From contig RZZM01000014.1 in the NCBI GenBank assembly GCA_009929845.1, positions 1 through 33,819 on the forward strand: 33,819 nt of DNA, given 5' to 3'. The DNA comes from Spartobacteria bacterium. Its GTDB lineage: Bacteria; Verrucomicrobiota; Kiritimatiellia; RZYC01. Below the pieces are notes generated by a model that was not told the DNA's origin, ran no database searches, and worked only from the letters and a program-made list of their open reading frames with translations. Positions 9,194-16,163 of the stretch are shown here, in pieces. A program made the translations under genes and the position numbers. The stretch's first letter is position 1, and every line of letters begins with the position of its first letter.

Positions 9194-10366
9194 TCACGAT
9201 TTCTGAAGTAATTTCCATATCGCTTCCACCACAGGAGGGCTGGCCTTTTCAAAGGAGAGAAACGTATGAAAATAGTCAGATATGGTCTTTCTTTTTTCCC
9301 TGTCTCTCGTTCCAAAATAATTTGCCAGTTTCTCCAAGGCCTTCGCCAATCCGTCCGGGGAATCTTCAGAGGCACAGCAACCAAGCCCGTTCGTTTCCAA
9401 CAGTTGCCGCAACGACGGATTAGCTGTTCCCAGTACCGGCAGGCCAGCCGCCAGATACTCATATAATTTAGTGGGCGCACAATATAATTGATTGAAAGAC
9501 GGTTCATCGCCTGGGGGATAGTAGATAAGTCCACCGTCCGCCTCATGCAGCGCACATAACAAATCCTGCCGGGGTACTGCATCGCACAAACAACCGCCAG
9601 CTTGTCCCAGCCTATCCTCCATAACCCTGCGCCATTCCTTTACACGAAATGCCTCGCCCCGAATGAAACCCAGCAGATAGATCGGTTGTGTACATCGCGC
9701 GATCGCCTCCAGCAAACCATCAAATGACATGTTCGGATGTGCTGTTCCTGCATAAAGGAGTACAAAACGATTGGTCGGGAGTTCATGACCGGCGAGTTTA
9801 GAAAGGAGCCCGCTTCGTCCTGCCCGGGGAACTCCGTTTGATGGCAGGGTGTTTGGCAGAATGCATATCTGCTTAGAAATTCCATAACGTTTCTGTCGCA
9901 TCCGCGCGCGGTTGGGCTCCACGTCCACCACCAAGTCCGCCAAATCACTATGCCGTTCATATGCCCTGATGCCTCGCGCGTGCGGGAAATCTTCAGGTGT
10001 GAGATATTCCGTAACATAATGGATCATCTTTACGTTTGGACGTAGCCGCTTCAGCCATACAGCCTGCTGGTAGTAAGCATAATCGTTAACGAGTAGATCG
10101 CCCCCCAATGCTACGCCCTCGCGAATAATGTCTGCTACTTTGACCATCCCTCCAAATTTCGGAATATTCCCAAAAGGCAACTGCGATAAGTCGATGATGG
10201 GATAGGGTCTGGTGGGACATAAATGTGCGTATTCGCGCTGTATTGGACTGAGCAATCGAATGTCCACTCCACGCTGGAATAAGGCATCCGCCAAATACAA
10301 CACTCCGCTGTAAGCGTGTACAAAACTATACGGTGTCACCATGAGCAACTTTGGTTTCATGTTCAT
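9194..10366 (-). CDS. Glycosyltransferase, GT4-like
   Basis: A 390-aa GT-B-like enzyme. The N-terminus has LLMVTPYSFVHAYSGVLYLADAL, a typical acceptor-side Rossmann start (GT4 enzymes have P...GG-...-LA-L). The C-terminal donor domain shows FVLLYAGTAHPNMSFDGLLEAI, a hallmark RFVLLYAGT strand, and then LYCAPTKLYEYLAAGLPVLGT, in which K-L-Y-E-Y-L-A-A-G-x-P-V matches the nucleotide-sugar binding block of GT4 enzymes. The ATG overlaps the stop of the upstream gene by 4 nt (ATGA). Sugar and acceptor are not readable. It is part of the minus-strand glycan operon. Confidence 0.8.
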   Translation of the reverse strand: MNMKPKLLMVTPYSFVHAYSGVLYLADALFQRGVDIRLLSPIQREYAHLCPTRPYPIIDLSQLPFGNIPKFGGMVKVADIIREGVALGGDLLVNDYAYYQQAVWLKRLRPNVKMIHYVTEYLTPEDFPHARGIRAYERHSDLADLVVDVEPNRARMRQKRYGISKQICILPNTLPSNGVPRAGRSGLLSKLAGHELPTNRFVLLYAGTAHPNMSFDGLLEAIARCTQPIYLLGFIRGEAFRVKEWRRVMEDRLGQAGGCLCDAVPRQDLLCALHEADGGLIYYPPGDEPSFNQLYCAPTKLYEYLAAGLPVLGTANPSLRQLLETNGLGCCASEDSPDGLAKALEKLANYFGTRDREKRKTISDYFHTFLSFEKASPPVVEAIWKLLQKS

Positions 10367-11565
10367 GCCGTCGCGATCTCCATGAGGGTTCTCATGAAAT
10401 TGCGGGGATTATGAATGGCCTGCCATGCCCCCTGTGTTTCCTCGGCCTGGCGCTTCATGCTGGAATACTGGCGCTTCATTTGCAAGATGGCATAAGCCAG
10501 AGCACCCGGTGAGCGTTTGTCGCATGTAATACCGGCGCCATATTGCTTTAGCTGGTCGCTCATCCAGGTATTGGCGCTCACAATCACTGGCGTGCCTGTT
10601 GCGAGGGCTTCTGTGAAGGGGCCGGATGTAGTTTGGTAGCGTGAGGGTTCATATGGACATAAGATTACATCCGCGCGATCAATTATGCCATAATACTGTT
10701 CCTGAGGTAATGCCGTATCCGGCAGTTGAATGCGTGCATCGCCATTTGTCCGCAGTCGTTCAAATGCGTCAGTAACGCGCTCATCTCGGTATGATGCCTG
10801 ATGTGCCTGGATAATAAAGTGAATGTCTACGCCGTCCGGGTCGGCATGAACAAGCGGAACAGCTTCCATAAGCTCCAGAATGCCTTTCTCGGCCCGGGCA
10901 TCTCCGAGAAATGCGAAAATCAACCTATCTTTCTTTGTTTCCGGGGTATGACGCGCTGGGATAAGCGTATGCGGGATAGGTACAATATGAATTGGGGCCT
11001 TCGTCAAGCCCTGGTACTGTGTCTGAAGGCGCTCGCTGTCGGTAACAAAGGATATTGCGCGTCCATGCCTTGCCGCAAACAAGTGAAACGCCATCTTATA
11101 ATGCAGGCGTCCTTCCTTCCATTGGCGAGTTTCTATATCATGACAAAGTCTGCGTAACATGAAAATCCAGGCAATAGGCGAGTGTGATGGAATAACACTC
11201 ATAAACGTGGCCCACCGTAATAATTCGTGATGACTGGCGTTATCCACGTACACGATTGTTGGCTCTGAAAAATCAAGCGCACACAACCGTTTCAAACTAC
11301 GATAAAAATGCCATGCATGCCTGACAGACAACAGGATGCGAGGTCCACCCGCTCCCTTTTCTGCGCTGAATATGGGATAAAGTGGTAATACGCTCGCCAA
11401 GGCTTGATCGGCATCTATCGGAGCCGCAATGCGAATATCCATTCCCGTTTCCTTGGCGGCCTGACAGAGGCTGTTCGCGTACATCGCATGGTGCCCTGCC
11501 CACGAATGAAGACATGTGTCCACGAGAATAAAACGACGGATTTCCGGATGACTAATGTCAATCAT
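10363..11565 (-). CDS. Glycosyltransferase, GT4-like
   Basis: A 400-aa protein. After an N-terminal FILVDTCLHSWAGHHAMYA segment (acceptor-domain start with a GHH in place of the usual GG), the C-terminal half carries LIFAFLGDARAEKGILELMEAVP, a clear GT4 donor-domain block, then VILCPYEPSRYQTTSGPFTEALATGTPVIVS (key residues S-G-x-x-x-E-A-L-A-x-G-x-P-V). ATG 11565 overlaps the upstream methyltransferase stop by 4 nt, which is why I prefer it to the in-frame ATG at 11589. It probably adds one residue of the repeat unit; specificity is unknown. Confidence 0.8.
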   Translation of the reverse strand: MIDISHPEIRRFILVDTCLHSWAGHHAMYANSLCQAAKETGMDIRIAAPIDADQALASVLPLYPIFSAEKGAGGPRILLSVRHAWHFYRSLKRLCALDFSEPTIVYVDNASHHELLRWATFMSVIPSHSPIAWIFMLRRLCHDIETRQWKEGRLHYKMAFHLFAARHGRAISFVTDSERLQTQYQGLTKAPIHIVPIPHTLIPARHTPETKKDRLIFAFLGDARAEKGILELMEAVPLVHADPDGVDIHFIIQAHQASYRDERVTDAFERLRTNGDARIQLPDTALPQEQYYGIIDRADVILCPYEPSRYQTTSGPFTEALATGTPVIVSANTWMSDQLKQYGAGITCDKRSPGALAYAILQMKRQYSSMKRQAEETQGAWQAIHNPRNFMRTLMEIATA

Positions 11566-12371
11566 AAGTCCGTTGGCCCCACTATCCAACGGGACAATCG
11601 CCGTTGTATCGCGCTACCCAACCAGCGGTCATAGAGCCGTTCGGTCAAGCCTTCCCGGGGTGGTGCGGGATTCTTGTCGGCAGATGGCGACAAAACCAGA
11701 TGAAAACTGTGCAGCGCGCCATATTTGGGGCCCCGAACAAATTGTGTATTGAAATAATCCACCATGCTCGGAAGATGATGCAACCCACGTTCCGCAAAGA
11801 AATGTATCCACCAATCCGCCGGTTTGACGGTCTGATGAAGATTCACGCCATTTACCATATCATCCTCGGAAGACACGCTCATGATCCATAATCCGTCTTC
11901 CGCCAAATGTGTCTGCACATTGTCGGTCAATTGATCCAGTTCACGCTCCGCCAAATGCTCCACCACCTCCCATGCAGTCACTACGTCAAAATGAACGGGT
12001 GCCTCTTGCGCATCGTTATTCTGGACAATGCGAAATTTCTTAGAAATATCACATGTGAATAAATGTTCGGGAATTGTTCGCCATTCCGCGCGCTTGCGCA
12101 CAAATGAATAATCACTTCCCTCCAGGCCCATCGCAAAAAAACCCGCATTCAGGAGGGAACGAACAAATCCGCCGCCGGAGCAACCCAAATCTAAAACACT
12201 CACGGGCCGTTCCCGGTCCGGACTGTACAGGCGCGCGAGCTTTTCATTGAAGCGCAAGTTGCGGCTGTTGTCGAGGCGCGTACCCCACGGTACGTTATGA
12301 TCAGGCGATTCAAACGCGACCGATCGTTCCGCCCGCAGTAAAATGCGATTTATGTCCATATGTTCTTTCAT
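11562..12371 (-). CDS. Class I SAM-dependent methyltransferase
   Basis: A 269-aa methyltransferase with motif I LDLGCSGGGF at residues 60-69, GLEGSDYS as the acidic post-I motif, VVTAWEVVEHL as the Methyltransf_11/23 block, and then a LAEDGLWIMSVSS strand. The start ATG 12371 has a strong GGAGAAGGT ribosome site directly upstream; the longer open frame to 12443 would overlap the FkbM gene and has no such site. The 3' end overlaps the next glycosyltransferase by 4 nt. The C-terminal region is basic (ERLYDRWLG...RRLSRW), which could anchor it near the membrane. Its target is not known. Confidence 0.83.
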   Translation of the reverse strand: MKEHMDINRILLRAERSVAFESPDHNVPWGTRLDNSRNLRFNEKLARLYSPDRERPVSVLDLGCSGGGFVRSLLNAGFFAMGLEGSDYSFVRKRAEWRTIPEHLFTCDISKKFRIVQNNDAQEAPVHFDVVTAWEVVEHLAERELDQLTDNVQTHLAEDGLWIMSVSSEDDMVNGVNLHQTVKPADWWIHFFAERGLHHLPSMVDYFNTQFVRGPKYGALHSFHLVLSPSADKNPAPPREGLTERLYDRWLGSAIQRRLSRWIVGPTDL

Positions 12372-12396
12372 ACCTTCTCCTTCGTTAAAAGCGGTT

Positions 12397-13374
12397 CTAC
12401 CAATCCGCCACATGCGGATGTCCCGGCACACAGGCCGCCGCACGATACAAGAGGGCGCCCATTCGACGCATTTGCCTGATGAATGGATGCATTATTCTGT
12501 ATCTCGCCAGACCATTGACCACTCGAGTCAAAGCAGACAACGTCGGCGACGCTGGACGGATAAGGATGTGCAATTCCGAGAAGAGTTTCTCATCCATCCA
12601 GGCGGTATTTTGTTCAAGTAAATATTCCGCATAATTGCTGTAGCCGTAATGACACGCGATTAATATCTGCTTGATTATGGCGGCTTGATATTGTTCAGGC
12701 ATTCTTTGCCGAATCACCTCCGGCGCGAGAAAGAAAACGGCGTCCGCAAAGGCCGCCCTTCCATTCCGCATGATGGCGGATCGTTGCGTGCGGTACTTCC
12801 ACGACTCTGTGTGAAGTTGGATCATCTCAAATCCCATGTTCTGCATGAAAACACCGACCTCAAATATGGAGGGCTCCCGTTCATAAAAAGGCTGAAATCT
12901 CAGCTCTGATTGAACCACAAGCGCTGTATTAAGATACATTTTTGAGGCATATAGCACCGGGCCATCAAGGCCTTCCAAATCAGTCTTCAGCCAATCTATA
13001 CGCGAAAGACCAAGCTGGACCATGAGCTGGGGCAATGTAATCGCTTCCAATTCCAAGCGCCGGTCCTCCGAAAAATGACGTTCCAATCCATAACCCTTAA
13101 CCAACGCTCCGCGCGGCATGGTCAAGGAGGAAGCGTTTGGGAACACACGACGAATAAACGTTCTTTTCCCCTCTGATTCTGCAATGGCTTGCGTGATGAA
13201 CTCATGCCTCTTGTAATCCGCTGAAACCCGTTCGGATGTATTGGCTGCATCCAGCTCAATCCATGTTATCAGCGGGTGAAACGGTTTCAGCACATCGCTC
13301 GCCCCTGCAAAGCCGGCCCCAAGGTCAACCACAACAAAACCGTGTGCGCTTAAAGAGCTTTCTATTCGTTTCAT
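12397..13374 (-). CDS. FkbM family methyltransferase
   Basis: A 325-aa protein. VVVDLGAGFAG at residues 14-24 is the SAM motif, and DWLKTDLEGLDGPVL at 127-141 is the family's characteristic (V/I)DxLKxDxEGxE-like block, with Asp in place of the usual second acidic residue context. FkbM enzymes methylate hydroxyl or carboxyl groups, often on sugars in surface polymers. The ATG overlaps the flippase stop by 4 nt. About 90 residues after the core (from about 235) have no recognisable motif, and are unusual for a minimal FkbM domain. Confidence 0.8.
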   Translation of the reverse strand: MKRIESSLSAHGFVVVDLGAGFAGASDVLKPFHPLITWIELDAANTSERVSADYKRHEFITQAIAESEGKRTFIRRVFPNASSLTMPRGALVKGYGLERHFSEDRRLELEAITLPQLMVQLGLSRIDWLKTDLEGLDGPVLYASKMYLNTALVVQSELRFQPFYEREPSIFEVGVFMQNMGFEMIQLHTESWKYRTQRSAIMRNGRAAFADAVFFLAPEVIRQRMPEQYQAAIIKQILIACHYGYSNYAEYLLEQNTAWMDEKLFSELHILIRPASPTLSALTRVVNGLARYRIMHPFIRQMRRMGALLYRAAACVPGHPHVADW

Positions 13375-14807
13375 GGTGCACCATCAATGTGTTCGGTTGT
13401 TTTTCTGAAAACGAGCAATGATATGCATTGACCCGCCGCATTAGCCAATATGCCTGCCAACATGCTCCAGGCCATGCCGCTTAATCCCGCAAAACGAAGC
13501 ATATACAACGCCAGCAATACGTTTACTCCGGTGTTTGCCAGCGCGATAACTGCTTGTGATCCCATCCACTGAAAACCTGAAAAAAACACCGCAATGGGCG
13601 TAATAGACGCATTGACAAGGATATATAAGGACATGATCCCGATAAAGACTGCATCTACCTGAACGTGCGCCCCCATCCACAAGTGGCACAGCCAGGGCAG
13701 GACAAATGCAATGGGCAAGATTAAGGCCCCCGCAACAAACAGGGAAGACCATACCGAACGCCGCAATGTCCGTTGAATCCAACCCCAATCCGCCCGTGCC
13801 CGCGCTTCCCCATAGGCAGGAACAAGCGGCATTGAAAACATCTGAACAAACAACAAGGGAATGGTCAGCAGCCTTTGGGCAATATTAAAGATGCCCACCT
13901 GCTCCGGTCCGAGAAAGCGTGTAATCAGTAAGGGCTGCACCTGATACATCCCCATGCCAGCCAGTTGTTGAGCCATATATTTCCAGCCCAACCCCAGCAG
14001 TTCACGAATAGAGGACATGTTTATAGTTCGCCAGGATGGACGCACCTCCGGGTGCAAATAACCAAAAAGATAGAACAGATTTACCGCGGCAATCAGCAGC
14101 CGAGAACCGAACAACGCCACAATAAGAAGGGGCAGTCCGCCCTCCATGCGTGTAACAACAATCAGCGCCAGCAATGAAAGCACACTCGCGCCCACATTCC
14201 AGACATTCATGATGTAGCCTTCCTGAAAGCCGGAATAAACGGCATCAAATGTGCTGAGTGGAAACATCAACAAAAAAAATGCGGCGGCCGTCATGATCGC
14301 TGCATTTAATTCATCCGCGCTCATCAACCCCTCCGCATTGACAATGCGCATCCAGGGTATAAGCGGGAAGCACAAGAACAGCACCAACCCCATTAATAAT
14401 GCCATCAGGCACAAAATAAAGATACTGGATGAAATTAATTGCCGCGCTTTCTGAATATCGTTCAGACCCAATGCATGGGCAAGCGTTGTTACGAGCGCGG
14501 CGCCCGCCAACCCCATATTGCTGACTGTCAGCCATGTAAGCATGCTATTCACAATCACCCAAACGCCATATCGTACAGTGCCCAGATAACGAACCGTGAG
14601 TGGAATGGAAATAAGGGATACCAGCGATATCAACCCCGTTGCGCCAACCCCCGAAATCCCCGTCAGGAGAACCCGTCGCATACGCTCAAAGCCCAAGGAT
14701 TGAAGCTCATCCTTGCCCCGATGCTTACCCGCCAGGAGGTAAAGCCAGCGCTGTACATGGGAAACACAACGTCGCGCCAGCCGCTTTCGCTCTGATTCCA
14801 TCATCAT
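13371..14807 (-). CDS. Polysaccharide flippase, Wzx/MATE-like (MOP superfamily)
   Basis: A 478-aa membrane protein with about twelve hydrophobic segments after a 40-residue basic N-terminal tail. LTGISGVGATGLISLVSLISIPLTVRYLG starts the first helices and YGVWVIVNSMLTWL follows, a pattern typical of oligosaccharide flippases (RYLG...YG-W). A GLGWKYMAQQLAGM stretch and YQVQPLLITRFLGPEQVGIFNIAQRLL mark the second bundle. It would move lipid-linked repeat units across the inner membrane for Wzy polymerisation. ATG 14807 overlaps the wecB stop (ATGATGATG), with ATGs at 14804 and 14801 as alternatives. Coupling with wecB is likely. Confidence 0.85.
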   Translation of the reverse strand: MMMESERKRLARRCVSHVQRWLYLLAGKHRGKDELQSLGFERMRRVLLTGISGVGATGLISLVSLISIPLTVRYLGTVRYGVWVIVNSMLTWLTVSNMGLAGAALVTTLAHALGLNDIQKARQLISSSIFILCLMALLMGLVLFLCFPLIPWMRIVNAEGLMSADELNAAIMTAAAFFLLMFPLSTFDAVYSGFQEGYIMNVWNVGASVLSLLALIVVTRMEGGLPLLIVALFGSRLLIAAVNLFYLFGYLHPEVRPSWRTINMSSIRELLGLGWKYMAQQLAGMGMYQVQPLLITRFLGPEQVGIFNIAQRLLTIPLLFVQMFSMPLVPAYGEARARADWGWIQRTLRRSVWSSLFVAGALILPIAFVLPWLCHLWMGAHVQVDAVFIGIMSLYILVNASITPIAVFFSGFQWMGSQAVIALANTGVNVLLALYMLRFAGLSGMAWSMLAGILANAAGQCISLLVFRKTTEHIDGAP

Positions 14808-15961
14808 GCGAAGCCTCGTCGGCGAAGCACATGTATAATTCTGTCCGCGGCATCCCCTCGGCCATAGGGGTTGTGTGCCCGCTTCATTTTTCCATATTCA
14901 CTTTCCCGGGTTAGCAGGCGGGTTACTTGCCGGACGATTTGCCCGGTCTTTGTCCCCATGATCCGTACCGTTCCCGCCTGCACAGCCTCCGGTCGTTCTG
15001 TCTTTGTTCTCATGACCAGTACAGGTTTTCCCAGGCTGGGAGCCTCTTCCTGAACCCCGCCCGAGTCTGTCAGGATGAGATAAGCCGAATCCATCAATCG
15101 CACAAAGGGCAGGTAGGACAACGGCTCAATCAAATGAATATTCTTCTGCCCAAGAGCCCCCGGCCCCCTTGTGCCCAGAATAGAATGTACGGTCTTGCGG
15201 ACATTGGGATTCAGATGAACCGGATACACAAAGTGCACATCTTGAAACTGCTGAGCCAAACGGGAAACACCGCGGCAGATATCCTCGAATCCCTCGCCCA
15301 AATTTTCCCGGCGATGCCCAGTAATCAACACCAGGCGCCGACCCTCCTCTGTGAATAAGTGGGGCCAATCATCGGGAAGTCCCGGAACGACCGGCGCCAC
15401 CTTCCTGGCCTCTTTCAACGCTAAAAACAAGGCGTCAATAACGGGATTTCCGGTTACATGGATATTTTTGCGCGGCACCCCTTCGCGCAATAAATTATCC
15501 CGGCTTGTGCGCGTTGGCGCGAAGTGCAATGATGCCAGATGGGACGTTAAAACACGGTTGGCCTCTTCCGGCCAAGGCGCAGAAAGGTCCCAGGTTCGCA
15601 AGCCGGCTTCTACATGTCCAATGGGTATATGCTGATAAAACGCCGCAAGCGTTGCGCAGAGCACGGTTGTTGTGTCTCCCTGAACCAAGACCAGGTCGGG
15701 CTTCTCCTGCATCAAGTATGAGCTTAGTTGAACGATCGCCTTTGCGGTAAAACCTGGCAGGGTCTGGTTTTCGGTCATCAAGTCCAAATCAACGTCCGGC
15801 GTAATATCAAAAACCTGTAATACCTGATCCAACATCTGTCGATGCTGTGCGGTAACGCAAATATGGCATGCCACCCCTTCCAGCTCCTTGAGCTTCAATA
15901 TGACCGGCGCAAGTTTTATAGCCTCTGGTCTTGTTCCAAAAATAACGGAAATTTTTTTCAT
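14804..15961 (-). CDS. wecB: UDP-N-acetylglucosamine 2-epimerase (non-hydrolysing)
   Basis: A 385-aa cytosolic enzyme that interconverts UDP-GlcNAc and UDP-ManNAc. The N-terminal GTRPEAIKLAP block is at residues 9-19. QGDTTT with Asp96, HVEAGLRT with Glu118, PWPEEANR with Glu132/133 and TGHRREN with His216 line up with the catalytic residues known for E. coli WecB (D95, E117, E131, H213). TDSGGVQEEAP is present later, as expected for UDP binding. It is the first gene of the seven-gene minus operon. The ribosome site before ATG 15961 is weak (GAGCGGG). Together with the WecG-type transferase it points to a ManNAc-derived sugar in the glycan. Confidence 0.95.
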   Translation of the reverse strand: MKKISVIFGTRPEAIKLAPVILKLKELEGVACHICVTAQHRQMLDQVLQVFDITPDVDLDLMTENQTLPGFTAKAIVQLSSYLMQEKPDLVLVQGDTTTVLCATLAAFYQHIPIGHVEAGLRTWDLSAPWPEEANRVLTSHLASLHFAPTRTSRDNLLREGVPRKNIHVTGNPVIDALFLALKEARKVAPVVPGLPDDWPHLFTEEGRRLVLITGHRRENLGEGFEDICRGVSRLAQQFQDVHFVYPVHLNPNVRKTVHSILGTRGPGALGQKNIHLIEPLSYLPFVRLMDSAYLILTDSGGVQEEAPSLGKPVLVMRTKTERPEAVQAGTVRIMGTKTGQIVRQVTRLLTRESEYGKMKRAHNPYGRGDAADRIIHVLRRRGFA

Positions 15962-16047
15962 GCCCGCTCTTTGACCTGATAAGTAATTGCTTTTCGCCCG
16001 TTGCCAATAAGCATGTTCATTTGTCTCTTTTGTGATATCATGGCGAC

Positions 16048-16076
16048 AGTATTGATGTGGAAGAGAAGTGTGTCAA
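16048..16076 (-). promoter_or_regulatory. Sigma-70-type promoter candidate for the wecB operon
   Basis: On the minus strand TTGACA (+ positions 16071-16076) is a perfect -35 box, followed after 17 bp by AATACT (16048-16053), a 4/6 match to the -10 box. Transcription would start near 16041, leaving a leader of about 80 nt before wecB. It lies in the only sizeable gap (202 bp) ahead of this operon. The rest of the gap shows no gene. Confidence 0.5.
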
Positions 16077-16163
16077 ACTGATAATATGACCGCCGGGCAC
16101 CCAACCTTTGTTTCGGGGGACGTCCGTGTGGAAGTGAAAAAAGAAAAGGGATGGCGAGGGGGG

